From Bacillus taeanensis (GTDB lineage Bacteria > Bacillota > Bacilli > Bacillales > UBA6769), in the NCBI RefSeq assembly GCF_003318295.1, contig NZ_QOCW01000025.1, forward strand, positions 1-64,000: a stretch of 64,000 bases of DNA, written 5' to 3'. The notes beneath the pieces are model-generated. The model saw nothing but the letters and a program-made list of their open reading frames with translations. It made no database searches and was not told where the DNA came from. Each line of letters begins with the position of its first letter. Position 1 is the first letter of the stretch. This document shows positions 18,991-28,144 of the stretch, in pieces. Made by a program: the position numbers and the translations under genes.

Positions 18991-19932
18991 CTATCTCAAC
19001 AGCTCTCTCGTAAAATCCAGTCGATCTTCTGCATTATCTTTCGTAATAATATCTACACCACTGCCAATATTTCGCTCCACATTTTCTCCCTGCACTAATT
19101 TCAAGGCAGTTTGCACGCTTAAATACCCCATATCATAAGGGTTCTGTGCTATTGTTTCTGATAACGTTCCTTCTTCTATTAACTGAACCATTTCCGCAAT
19201 TCCATCCGATCCAATCACTAAAATATCAAGTTGATTTTCCTCAATAACCTCAACCGCACTGATAGCAAGAATATCAGTTGTGGCATAAACCCCTTTAATA
19301 TCAGAATGATCCTGTAAAATTGCCTCCATTATGCTTTTTGCCTGCTTTGTATCATTAGGTACTGTTTTATGTACAGCTATTTCAACCCCCGCAGCTTCTA
19401 AACTAGTTTTAGCGCCTATTGTTCGATCACTTATTACCGGATTGCTGACATCTCCTGTAAGCAAAGCCACTTTATCGCCAGGTTGAAGACCTGAAGCCAA
19501 TAAAGCCCCTCCTTTACTGCCTAAATCTAAATTATCGGTACCAATATAAGCTGTTTTCTGCTGCCAAGAAATATCTGTATCCACCAGCAATACAGGAATA
19601 TTATTACTATGAAATTTCTTTAATGCAGCAGCGATAGAGGTGTCAATTGGGGAAACAATTAATACATCCGGACTTTCGTTAAGAATGGTGTTTAACAGCT
19701 GATTCTGTTCATCTAATTTGTACTCGTTACTAGGAGCAAGCACTTTTCCATCCACCCCAAAATCTTGAAAGCCTTTTTCTGCGCCTGCTTTCACAATGTC
19801 CCAATATTGATTGTTGTTTAATTCTTTTAAAACAACAACTACTTTAGGTTTCTCGCTCAAAGATGATTTCAATATAAAACCTATTAACAGAACAGAAAAA
19901 ACAAAGACCAAAAGATAGACTCGCTTCACCAT
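18991..19932 (-). CDS. Membrane-anchored RbsB/LacI-type periplasmic sugar-binding protein
   Basis: 313 residues, type I periplasmic-binding-protein fold (Peripla_BP_4, RbsB-like), with hallmarks such as DVLIVSPIDTSIAAALKK and IPVLLVDTDISW. The N terminus is one hydrophobic helix (residues 5-22) with no lipobox Cys, so it appears to be held by an uncleaved anchor. No ABC ATPase or ribose-type permease adjoins it. Membrane-anchored proteins of this kind serve in other Firmicutes as sensory partners of LytS/YesM-type kinases (for example XylFII). Here it may present sugar to a sensor instead of transporting it. It starts after GAAGGGGG and stands alone between the GH32 gene and mtlA. Confidence 0.8.
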   Translation of the reverse strand: MVKRVYLLVFVFSVLLIGFILKSSLSEKPKVVVVLKELNNNQYWDIVKAGAEKGFQDFGVDGKVLAPSNEYKLDEQNQLLNTILNESPDVLIVSPIDTSIAAALKKFHSNNIPVLLVDTDISWQQKTAYIGTDNLDLGSKGGALLASGLQPGDKVALLTGDVSNPVISDRTIGAKTSLEAAGVEIAVHKTVPNDTKQAKSIMEAILQDHSDIKGVYATTDILAISAVEVIEENQLDILVIGSDGIAEMVQLIEEGTLSETIAQNPYDMGYLSVQTALKLVQGENVERNIGSGVDIITKDNAEDRLDFTRELLR

Positions 19933-20009
19933 ACAACCCCCTTCGCTGATTTTTCATTAAACAAAGTTCATGTGCTGTTACCAGAGTTTTTTACATCAAT
20001 TCTAACAAG

Positions 20010-20113
20010 ATGTTGACAATATTTAATTGTTTTTACTCTAATTTTATCTTAATGAAGTGTTTGCACTGATTCAATCAAATAAAAATTCAATTTAGTCGTC
20101 AGAGTTGTTGACA
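20010..20113. promoter_or_regulatory. Paired TTGTTGACA operator-like sites before the RbsB-like gene
   Basis: ATGTTGACA at 20010 and TTGTTGACATATTTTTAAAA at 20105 lie 95 bases apart, 79 and 174 bases before the start codon. They mirror the pair in front of mtlA in motif and spacing. Confidence 0.5.
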
Positions 20114-20145
20114 TATTTTTAAAATCTTTTTTATACAACAAAAAA

Positions 20146-20174
20146 GCGCACCACTTTTTATACAAGTGATGCGC
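20146..20174 (-). terminator. Terminator after the GH32 gene
   Basis: Stem GCGCACCACTT / AAGTGATGCGC with a 7-base loop and one mismatch. On the minus strand it is followed by GCTTTTTTG. It lies about 50 bases after the stop of the fructosidase gene and closes the msmEFG-GH32 operon. Confidence 0.75.
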
Positions 20175-20222
20175 CTTGTTATAAAAGGATTAAAACTTTT
20201 CCAAATCAACCTTGACTGTAAA

Positions 20223-21668
20223 TTATAAGCAAAACTCCTCAAAATAAATGTGTGTTAATTCAATCTTATCTTCCGCTGAAATGGAGACTGTCTTCCCTTT
20301 ACCTTGATCATAAGCAGTAAAAGTAGCAACCTTTTCCCCGCCGTTAATAAATAATTCTACAGAATGGAGATCAACATAAAATTCAAGCGTATTCTCGTCA
20401 TCTCGAAAGCAATCGTTAATTGTGATAATGCCTTGATTGCCGTAATCAGATTCATAGAAAATACGGTTGTTTTCCGCGTCTACATGAATACGCGTTGATG
20501 ATTCAGCACTTTTGTGAAGCTCAATCGTAAAGTTTTTACCTCTTGAAGGCGAAAAATTAAGCTTTAAATATCCTGTTCCTTCACCCTCAATGTCGAACGC
20601 TGCATTTTGTAAAACTTTATTTTCAAGACTGACTGTTTGTTTAAAATAAAATTCGTGGTTAATGGCTGCCTGCTGCATTAATTTACCGTTTTGGATCGTT
20701 AACTTTCTTGGCAGCGACATCATGCCGTTAAAGCCGTATTCTTTTGGCGGTGTTGTTTGATGCCAGCGGTGCATCCAGCCGATTAACAGGCGCTCATGAT
20801 CTTTTCCTTCCGTAGACTGCGGCGCATAGAACGTTTGACCGTAATCTAACAGTCCCTTTTTCTCTGGTGTAAAGATTCCTTTTTTAAAGTCCATTTCACC
20901 AATTACATAAGCGGTAGTATTTTGAACAACTTCTTGATATTCAGGATCGCACGGCATTTCAGAAAACAAAAGCACATCTTTGTCGTCAATGCGGATTAAA
21001 TCAGGACACTCTAACAGAAGATTGTCTTCAAATTTCGCTTCGTAAATCGACGAATGAAACGTCCAGTCTAATAGATTCGTTGATTGAAACATAATAATCT
21101 CGCCACGTCTTTCTGCGTTTCGAACTGCCAGCACACAATAGTAAACACCATCTACTTCAAGCACCTTTGGATCGCGAAAATCGCAGATCAGATAGCCTTC
21201 AGGTAACTGTTTTTCACCAATCACCGGATTTTGTTCATACTTCTTAAAGGTAACGCCATCTTCAGAAAAAGCAATACATTGACGCTCGGCAACTTCCCTC
21301 TCATCGCGATCAAAACCGAGATTCGGATCAATGTGGCCGGTATACATTAAATAAAGATTTCCGTCTTTTTCAATCGCACTTCCCGAAAAGCACCCGTTTG
21401 CATCGTAAGCTTTGTCGTTTGCGAGCGCGACAGGAAGGTACTCCCACGTAACGAAGTCTTCTGTCACCGCATGGCCCCAGTGCATATCATTCCAGACGAT
21501 ATCGTACGGGTAATATTGATAAAAAAGATGATACTTCCCTTTGTAAAACGAAAAACCGTTCGGATCATTCATCCAGCCTATTCCAGGCGAAAAGTGAAAA
21601 TAAGGTCGGTTCGTTGTTTTCGCTTTATTGTTTTGAATATAGTCGTTTGCTTTTTGTAATCGATTCAT
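20223..21668 (-). CDS. GH32 beta-fructosidase (sucrose/fructo-oligosaccharide hydrolase)
   Basis: 481 residues, the typical size of intracellular sucrose or sucrose-6-phosphate hydrolases. The three GH32 acidic motifs are visible: WMNDPNG (nucleophile Asp, near residue 33), FRDPKV (transition-state Asp) and ECPDL (acid/base Glu). No signal peptide, so it acts in the cytoplasm. It is the last gene of an ABC importer operon, not next to a sucrose PTS, which favours unphosphorylated sucrose, kestose or other short fructans as substrates. The start at 21668 follows AGAGAGGTG. Confidence 0.9.
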   Translation of the reverse strand: MNRLQKANDYIQNNKAKTTNRPYFHFSPGIGWMNDPNGFSFYKGKYHLFYQYYPYDIVWNDMHWGHAVTEDFVTWEYLPVALANDKAYDANGCFSGSAIEKDGNLYLMYTGHIDPNLGFDRDEREVAERQCIAFSEDGVTFKKYEQNPVIGEKQLPEGYLICDFRDPKVLEVDGVYYCVLAVRNAERRGEIIMFQSTNLLDWTFHSSIYEAKFEDNLLLECPDLIRIDDKDVLLFSEMPCDPEYQEVVQNTTAYVIGEMDFKKGIFTPEKKGLLDYGQTFYAPQSTEGKDHERLLIGWMHRWHQTTPPKEYGFNGMMSLPRKLTIQNGKLMQQAAINHEFYFKQTVSLENKVLQNAAFDIEGEGTGYLKLNFSPSRGKNFTIELHKSAESSTRIHVDAENNRIFYESDYGNQGIITINDCFRDDENTLEFYVDLHSVELFINGGEKVATFTAYDQGKGKTVSISAEDKIELTHIYFEEFCL

Positions 21669-21680
21669 AATACACCTCTC

Positions 21681-22514
21681 TTATTTAATTCCGCTTTGCA
21701 CAGAGCCGCTGACAATGTATTTTTGGAAAATAATATATAAGATCACAATCGGAATCGTGACAATTGTTAATGCAGCCATAATATGACTTGTAAAAATATT
21801 GTACGTATCACTGAAAACAGCATTTAACGCTACTTGAACTGGCATTAACTCTGCCTTAGACAGCGCCATAACCGGCCATAAGAAATCATTCCAAGAAGCT
21901 AAGAATGTTAAAATTCCTACTGTAATATACATATTTAAGCTTGATGGCACAACGATTCGGAAGAAACAGCCGATTTCACTTAGTCCATCAATTTTCCCCG
22001 CTTCAATTAACTCACCAGGAAATGATAGAAAGTGCTGTCTGAACAAAAAGATGTTCATTACATTTACGATAAACGGAAGTAAATAGCCCGGAACTGTATT
22101 AATTAAGCCCATTTCATTGACAACTAAAAATAAAGGAAGAATTGTCGCTTCAATTGGAACGATCATTAACGCGATAACAAAAATAAGAATCGAATCTTTA
22201 AACGGAAACTTAAATCTTGCAAGCGCATAGCCTGCCAGCGAGTTGATCGTTAAACCAATAATCACCGTTACTGACGCGTAAATTAAACTGTTTAACACAT
22301 TGTCAAATATATTATAAAAGCCTAGTAATTCTGTATAAGACTTAAACGATAAGTCTTCAAATCTTGGAATAATTGCAAAAATCGTACCGATATCTTTATA
22401 AATTACATCATCTGTTTTAAAAGATGAAAGAATCATCCAAGCAAGAGGAATAAGAAACTGCAGAGCGATGATGGAAGCGAGTAAGTAAAAGGATATTTTC
22501 TTTACAATCTTCAT
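21681..22514 (-). CDS. ABC sugar importer permease, MalG/MsmG type
   Basis: 277 residues, six membrane helices, with the EAA loop EAGKIDGLSEIGCFFRIVVPS used for docking the ATPase. Carbohydrate uptake-1 (CUT1) family inner-membrane subunit. Its start overlaps the stop of the upstream permease by 4 bases (ATGA), so the two are coupled. No ATPase gene lies in the operon, so it probably uses a shared MsmX-type ATPase, as CUT1 importers in Bacillus do. Confidence 0.9.
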   Translation of the reverse strand: MKIVKKISFYLLASIIALQFLIPLAWMILSSFKTDDVIYKDIGTIFAIIPRFEDLSFKSYTELLGFYNIFDNVLNSLIYASVTVIIGLTINSLAGYALARFKFPFKDSILIFVIALMIVPIEATILPLFLVVNEMGLINTVPGYLLPFIVNVMNIFLFRQHFLSFPGELIEAGKIDGLSEIGCFFRIVVPSSLNMYITVGILTFLASWNDFLWPVMALSKAELMPVQVALNAVFSDTYNIFTSHIMAALTIVTIPIVILYIIFQKYIVSGSVQSGIK

Positions 22515-23455
22515 GCTGCTTTCTCCTCTCTAAATAGCTTTTTAACTATAAGCGATACAACTATTAAGAACAACGTAAATACTAATGTAATTGCACTTGC
22601 ATAACCAATATTACGGTGACGGAAGCCATATTCATAAATATATTGCAGAACCGTCATTGTTGAATAATCAGGACCGCCTCCTGTCATAACCATCGGCTGA
22701 ACAATCAATTTGAATGCTTGAATCGTCGTTGTAATCACTAAAAACATTAAGATTGGCTTTAAGGAAGGAATCGTAATAAATAAAAACTTTTGGAATGTAT
22801 TTGCACCGTCAATGTCTGCCGCTTCATATAAACTAGAATCAATGCTTTGTAATCCTGCTAAGAAAATCATCATTTGATAGCCGCAGCCTGACCATGCCGA
22901 GATTACTACAATTGTGTACATCGCTTGCGTTGGACTTGAAAGAAACGGCTGCTTTGAAAGACCGAGATTCATAAGAATTTCATTAATTAGTCCGGATGTT
23001 GGGTTTAACATAACTGTCCAAAGGATTGAAATAACAACTAATGATAAAACCGCCGGTGAAAAATAAGCGGTACGGAAAAAGCCGATTCCTTTTAATTTTT
23101 TATTTGCGATCAGTGCTAAACCAAGTGCCATTGATAGCTGTAAAGGAACAACAAGAACCGTAAATTTGATTGTGTTATAAAAGGTTTGAATTAATACTTC
23201 ATCTGTCAGCATTCGTTTAAAATTTTCAAGACCGGTAAATTGTTTTTCATCCGGCTTTAATAAATAATAATCGGTAAATCCGTACGTAAACGCTAAAACA
23301 ATCGGAAGAACAATAAACAGAACCGCAAGTATCATCGCTGGCATTAAAAACCCATAAGCTGATGCCACTTCACCTTTTTTGTAATGCTCGCTGTTTCGGT
23401 AGTGCTCTGTTAAATTTCTCACTTGAACAAAGCGGCCTAAATTTACATTTTTCAT
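22511..23455 (-). CDS. ABC sugar importer permease, MalF/MsmF type
   Basis: 314 residues, an N-terminal cytoplasmic tail and six membrane helices. The EAA motif is at EAADIDGANTFQKFLFITIP. It pairs with the downstream MsmG-like permease. It lies 65 bases after the binding-protein gene. Confidence 0.9.
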   Translation of the reverse strand: MKNVNLGRFVQVRNLTEHYRNSEHYKKGEVASAYGFLMPAMILAVLFIVLPIVLAFTYGFTDYYLLKPDEKQFTGLENFKRMLTDEVLIQTFYNTIKFTVLVVPLQLSMALGLALIANKKLKGIGFFRTAYFSPAVLSLVVISILWTVMLNPTSGLINEILMNLGLSKQPFLSSPTQAMYTIVVISAWSGCGYQMMIFLAGLQSIDSSLYEAADIDGANTFQKFLFITIPSLKPILMFLVITTTIQAFKLIVQPMVMTGGGPDYSTMTVLQYIYEYGFRHRNIGYASAITLVFTLFLIVVSLIVKKLFREEKAA

Positions 23456-23520
23456 CGTTTCACATCCTTTATTTAGAGATTAAGAGGTGAGGTCAAAACC
23501 CCGCCTCTTAATTCTTTAAA

Positions 23521-24900
23521 TTATTTTTTATACTTTTCAAACTCTAATTCAATTTTCTTCGCCGCATCATCTACATACTGCTTGATCGTCTCTGAATCCG
23601 TTGCTTTGTTTTGAGCAATTTTTAAAATAACATCTTTTGCAAACGTTTCTGATAAATACGGATAGCCAGGGGAGACCGGACGAGATTTATTCGTTTCTTC
23701 AACTTGATATTTTAATACCGTCCACGCATCATTGTGATATGGGTTATCTGTATTTGTATCAATAACATCAATTGAATTAATTCTTGTCGGAATTGATCCA
23801 TTCATATGATAATACTCTTTTGACGCCTCGTCGTTGTTTAACCATTCCATCACTTCTACAATTTGCTTCACGCGTTCTTCGTCTTCAATTTGTCCATTAC
23901 GAACAAACGCCCAGCTTCCGGATGGTGTGTATAATCCATCATAATTTTCGCTCATTTTCGGATAACGAACCGTCTTAAACTTTAAGTTTGGATAATTATT
24001 AACAAGTTCACTCACATACCAGAAACCGCTTACAGATAAAGCCGATTTTCCTGTATGGAACGTTTTTTCCGACTCTGTTGCGCTTGCAAGTGCCGGTTCT
24101 TCAAATAATTGTGCATATTTCGTTAATGCTTCCACACTCTTCTCACTGTTTAACACACCATCGACAGTTACGCCGTCTTCACCTACAATGTTTGCATCAT
24201 TACCCCAAAGAAGCGGTGTGAAATAATATGTTCCTAACTCATAAGCACCTGCAGTAATATCTGTTAATAATAAACTTACAGCGACTTCATAGTTTTCAAA
24301 GGCAGGATCATTTGTTGTTTTCGCAAACTCATCAATTTTTCTAGATAACTCGACGAATTGATCCCACGTCCAATCTTCATCAACCGCCGGAACTAACGCT
24401 TTTAAATCTTCTGGTAAAGCATTAATCATATCTTCGTTATACATCACGGCTACCCCTGAATCTGAATAACCCATTCCGTAAAACTTTCCATCAACTGTTC
24501 CTTGATCAATGATTGACTGCGTGAACCCTTCTTTAAATCCTTCGCTCATATAGCCATCTAATTCACCAAGAAGACCAGCATCTACATACGCACCAATATC
24601 CGGACCATCAAGTGTAAAAATATCAGGCATGTCATTTGCCGTAATCGCTGCGTTTAATTTATCAATGTATCCTGAACCAGCGCCTGCTCGTGTAATGTTT
24701 TGAATTTCTACCTGCGGTTTGTCTGGATTTGCTTCATTGTAGCTTTTCACGCGATCCGCAAACATTTTTCCTTCCGGATGATCCGCTGATGCCTGCGTCC
24801 AAATTACAATCTTTTCACTGCTGCTCGTTTCATCTGAACTGCAGGCAGCTAACGAGAAAACTAAAGACAGAATTGAAACGAATAACATTAATTTTTTCAT
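23521..24900 (-). CDS. ABC sugar-binding lipoprotein, MsmE type
   Basis: 459 residues from ATG 24900, chosen because a GGGGGAGAAAG site lies just upstream. An in-frame start 13 codons earlier has none. Signal peptide with lipobox SLAAC, then SSDETSSSEK linker and a CUT1 solute-binding fold (WTQASADHPEG, later GKSALSVSGFWY). Delivers an oligosaccharide, probably sucrose or a fructan, to the two permeases. First gene of msmEFG-GH32, downstream of three cre-like sites. Confidence 0.9.
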   Translation of the reverse strand: MKKLMLFVSILSLVFSLAACSSDETSSSEKIVIWTQASADHPEGKMFADRVKSYNEANPDKPQVEIQNITRAGAGSGYIDKLNAAITANDMPDIFTLDGPDIGAYVDAGLLGELDGYMSEGFKEGFTQSIIDQGTVDGKFYGMGYSDSGVAVMYNEDMINALPEDLKALVPAVDEDWTWDQFVELSRKIDEFAKTTNDPAFENYEVAVSLLLTDITAGAYELGTYYFTPLLWGNDANIVGEDGVTVDGVLNSEKSVEALTKYAQLFEEPALASATESEKTFHTGKSALSVSGFWYVSELVNNYPNLKFKTVRYPKMSENYDGLYTPSGSWAFVRNGQIEDEERVKQIVEVMEWLNNDEASKEYYHMNGSIPTRINSIDVIDTNTDNPYHNDAWTVLKYQVEETNKSRPVSPGYPYLSETFAKDVILKIAQNKATDSETIKQYVDDAAKKIELEFEKYKK

Positions 24901-24937
24901 ACTACTTTCTCCCCCTTGTTTTTTTAAAAATCTTATC

Positions 24938-25014
24938 AAACGCTTTCATTATTGAGTTACGAACCCATACAGCGCTTTCATAAGTTAATGATAAGATATT
25001 TACAGCGCTTTCAA
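24938..25014 (-). promoter_or_regulatory. Three cre-like operators before the sugar ABC operon
   Basis: On the minus strand TGAAAGCGCTGTAA, TGAAAGCGCTGTAT and TGAAAGCGTTTGAT occur within 77 bases, at spacings of about 32 bases. Each matches the CcpA/LacI-family core TGWNANCGNTNWCA in all but one or two positions. Three copies at helical-turn spacing suggest strong CcpA control or a dedicated LacI-type repressor. Confidence 0.65.
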
Positions 25015-25080
25015 AATGCGGCATTTCTCTAAAAAATGTTTAAATTCTTATTATGGAATAAAAGCGGAGGCGCCTTGATC

Positions 25081-25159
25081 ATCCCCTCGAGTCAAATGTT
25101 CTTATGACGAAAAGGGGCTCTTTCCCTTTACGGCATAAGAACATTTGACTCGAGGGGAT
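25081..25159. repeat. Perfect 26-bp inverted repeat with 27-base loop
   Basis: The arms 25081-25106 and 25134-25159 are exact reverse complements of each other (beginning ATCCCCTCGAGTC). The loop contains a further AAAGGG / CCCTTT pair. It has no T tail, so it is not a standard terminator. It stands between the yesN terminator and the sugar operon promoter. Confidence 0.9.
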
Positions 25160-25180
25160 AGGTGCTGCAGCTGGATAACA

Positions 25181-25208
25181 AAAAAGCCTCATCACCTAAC
25201 AGTGAGAG
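25181..25208 (-). terminator. Terminator of the yesMN operon
   Basis: Minus-strand stem CTCTCAC / GTGATGAG with one bulged base, followed by GCTTTTTTG. It starts 3 bases after the yesN stop. Confidence 0.65.
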
Positions 25209-25210
25209 AC

Positions 25211-26383
25211 TTACTTATTTTTTACCGATTTTCGATATTGACTCGGTGTTTGATTCATTTTCCTTTTAAATACTTGGCTGAAGTAGCGCTGATCGATATA
25301 GCCGACTTTCTCGGCAATTTCATATGTTTTAAGATCAGTATTTTTCAGGAAAAGACAGGCATATTCCATTCTGACATTTGTTAAATAATCAAGAAAGGTA
25401 AGACCTGTTTTTTGTTTAAAAAGCAGACTGAAATAACTTACACTTAACCCCACTTTTTCGGCTGCCTGTTCGACGCCAAGATCGGTTTGAAAGTTATTGC
25501 GGATATACTCAATCGCCTCTTCCATCATTTCTGCCGCTGATTGACTTGGTTTATATTCTTCCTTTAAACGCTCTTCAGTCAGAACATTGCCGCTTATATA
25601 ATTTTCATATTTTAATAATTCCTTGGCAGCATCAACCGACTGCTTTATATCAAATAACTGCTCCACAACTTTACCAATTGAGATAATACATTGATTAGAG
25701 CCCCCATCAAGGAGCTGCTGTGAAAATGCTTCGGTAATATCTGCTGCTTCATTGATGAAGTGATTTGCCATTTCAACGACTACAATGACTTCTTTATCTG
25801 ACAGTTTGTAAACAAAGAAGTTTGGATTCCATTTAGATAGGAAGTCTTTATTTTTTGTAAAAACCGCTTCGATGTCTTCCTTATAGTTTTTTACAATCAT
25901 TGAGAAATAAATGGCTCTTTTGTTGTTAATTGAATCGTCTGCTTTTCCTAACGTAATCAGCTCATAAATTCCATATTTCTCTTGCTCATACGCACTTACT
26001 TTTTGCTCTTTTAATTTGTGAAGCGCCCTTTTAACGCACTCTTCCAACTCATCATAATCAATCGGTTTTAAAATATAGTCGAACGCGTTATTTTTAAGTC
26101 CTTCTTTTGCATATTCAAAGTCATCATAACCGCTTATTAAAATAACTACCGGCTTACTGTCAAGCTTATTTAATGTTTTTAACAGTTCAATTCCGCTCAT
26201 TTCCGGCATTGAAATATCTGTTAAGAGAAGGTCGGCTTGTTCATTTTCAAGGATCTCCATAACTTCTTGTCCATTTTGAGCGGTTCCAATGATTTCACAA
26301 TTTAATCCGTGCCAATCAATGATTCTCGTAAGATTTTTTAAAATGATTTTTTCGTCATCCGCAATTACTACTTTATATCCCAT
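25211..26383 (-). CDS. AraC-type response regulator, YesN family
   Basis: 390 residues from ATG 26383 (MGYKVVIADDEKIILKN). N-terminal receiver domain: acidic pair DDE, phospho-acceptor Asp in LLLTDISMPEMSG, Lys in DYILKPIDYDE. A central region follows, then a C-terminal AraC double helix-turn-helix ending GYIDQRYFSQVFKRKMNQTP. The start is 1 base after the kinase stop, so it is coupled to YesM. Likely activates the msmEFG-GH32 operon immediately downstream. Confidence 0.9.
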   Translation of the reverse strand: MGYKVVIADDEKIILKNLTRIIDWHGLNCEIIGTAQNGQEVMEILENEQADLLLTDISMPEMSGIELLKTLNKLDSKPVVILISGYDDFEYAKEGLKNNAFDYILKPIDYDELEECVKRALHKLKEQKVSAYEQEKYGIYELITLGKADDSINNKRAIYFSMIVKNYKEDIEAVFTKNKDFLSKWNPNFFVYKLSDKEVIVVVEMANHFINEAADITEAFSQQLLDGGSNQCIISIGKVVEQLFDIKQSVDAAKELLKYENYISGNVLTEERLKEEYKPSQSAAEMMEEAIEYIRNNFQTDLGVEQAAEKVGLSVSYFSLLFKQKTGLTFLDYLTNVRMEYACLFLKNTDLKTYEIAEKVGYIDQRYFSQVFKRKMNQTPSQYRKSVKNK

Positions 26384-26384
26384 T

Positions 26385-28136
26385 TTAATCACCTTTAATT
26401 GGAAATGAAATTTTAATACACGTGCCTTCATGTTTCGTCGAACAAATAAGCAGCCCATATTTTTCGCCATAAAAAAGTCTGATCCGCTCATCCACATTGC
26501 GTACACCGTGACCATTACTCTTTTCAGTATTTTTTTTAAATTTCCACTGATTTAATTCCATTAAGACAGTTTCATCAATACCTGTACCGTTGTCTTCAAT
26601 CCAAAACTCGCCTTGACCGTTTGAAATCGTCCCTCTAATCTTAATAAGTCCTCCTTCCTCATCGCTATTTGAAAACGCATGAAGAAGAATATTTTCTACG
26701 AGCGGTTGCAGAATCAGTTTAAGAACCGGATAATCATTCAGTTCTTCCTCTACATCGACTTCAAAAGCAAAACGATTATCAAATCTTATTTTCTGTATTT
26801 CAAGATAACTGATTACATGACGAATCTCATCTTTTACTTTTACTTCATAACCACCATTAATACTGATACGCAGGAGCTTACCGAGGTTAATCGTCATTTT
26901 ACTAATTTCTCTTTGCCCGTTTAAAGCGGCGAGCGCATTAATCGATTCAAGCGTATTGTATAAAAAATGAGGATTGATTTGCTGCTGCAGCACTTTAAAC
27001 TGGGCCTCCCGCTTTCGTTCCTGTTCTGTTTCAATGTCGCTCATCAATTGCTGCAGTTTTTCGATCATATTATTAAAGCTGTGCGAAATGTTTTGTAATT
27101 CTTTAAATTTGAACCTTCCCATTCGTTTGCTTAATCTGCCGCTTTCAACTTGTTTCATACGTGTTAACAGTTCATGAATAAAACGGGAAATTCTTTTTAA
27201 ATACAACAAGTTAAATAAGCCGGCCGTTAACACCGTAAATCCTACAACAACTAACATCGTGTTACGGATAGTAACGATGTCACTGGCAATTGTTTTCCAC
27301 GGTTTTATCGATACGAGGAAAAGCTCTGAGTTTGTTCCCGTTTCAAAACTGGACGGCATGTACGTTATCAAACTTTTTTCATCGTTCCATTCAGCAGTGA
27401 GATAACCGCTTTTATTCTTTTGAAATTCAGAAAAATTTTCAATGTCCAGCGTTTTACCAATGAAATTTCGGTTTAATGAATAAAGCACGATCCCTTCTTT
27501 ATTTACAATCACTTCATCGCTCGGACCTCCATAAATATCTTTAAAAATCGGATCAAATAAATCCAGTTTCACTTGTAAGATGAAATACCCTAAATTATCA
27601 AGTGTGTTAAGATCTTTTACGACTCTTGCCTGCGTTAGCATATATTCCTGACTAAAAAACAGATTTTGGTTTTCATAGGGCGCTAACCAAATCGGACGGC
27701 CTTTTTCCTGTAAAACCTGATCCAAAAACAAGCTTGAACGAAGCGTCTCTAAGCTCGTAACCTTCTCATCATTATACGTAATCACATTCCCGTTAAGCCT
27801 ATAAAGCACAAGATTATCAATCTGTGAAGTTCCATACATCTTTCCGGCAATTTCCTGCTGCTCGCTGTAAAATTCATAAATCGAGGACGTATTTTTTGTA
27901 TTTAAATAGTCCTGAACGGCACTTGATGAAACCACATAATCAGAAAAGGAATTCACTTCAGAAACAGCGGCTAACAAATTTCGGTCAACTGCCTTTAACG
28001 TTTGGATCATCTGCTCACTAATATTTTTTTGTAACGTATTAGATGAAATTGTGTAAGAAACAACACCGAGAATAATAATAGGAATTAACACAAAGCAGAG
28101 AAAAGCGATAATTAACTTATGTTGAAATTTAATCAT
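26385..28136 (-). CDS. Sensor histidine kinase, YesM family
   Basis: 583 residues. One membrane helix at the N terminus, an extracellular Cache-like sensor domain, a second helix near residue 290-310, HAMP, then the His_kinase motif QINPHFLYNTLESINALA (phospho-His) and a HATPase domain with DNGTGID and NGHGVRNVDERIR. YesM/LytS-type kinases with YesN partners typically control carbohydrate ABC operons. The gene follows a binding lipoprotein by 8 bases. Confidence 0.9.
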   Translation of the reverse strand: MIKFQHKLIIAFLCFVLIPIIILGVVSYTISSNTLQKNISEQMIQTLKAVDRNLLAAVSEVNSFSDYVVSSSAVQDYLNTKNTSSIYEFYSEQQEIAGKMYGTSQIDNLVLYRLNGNVITYNDEKVTSLETLRSSLFLDQVLQEKGRPIWLAPYENQNLFFSQEYMLTQARVVKDLNTLDNLGYFILQVKLDLFDPIFKDIYGGPSDEVIVNKEGIVLYSLNRNFIGKTLDIENFSEFQKNKSGYLTAEWNDEKSLITYMPSSFETGTNSELFLVSIKPWKTIASDIVTIRNTMLVVVGFTVLTAGLFNLLYLKRISRFIHELLTRMKQVESGRLSKRMGRFKFKELQNISHSFNNMIEKLQQLMSDIETEQERKREAQFKVLQQQINPHFLYNTLESINALAALNGQREISKMTINLGKLLRISINGGYEVKVKDEIRHVISYLEIQKIRFDNRFAFEVDVEEELNDYPVLKLILQPLVENILLHAFSNSDEEGGLIKIRGTISNGQGEFWIEDNGTGIDETVLMELNQWKFKKNTEKSNGHGVRNVDERIRLFYGEKYGLLICSTKHEGTCIKISFPIKGD

Positions 28137-28144
28137 ATTGGCAC

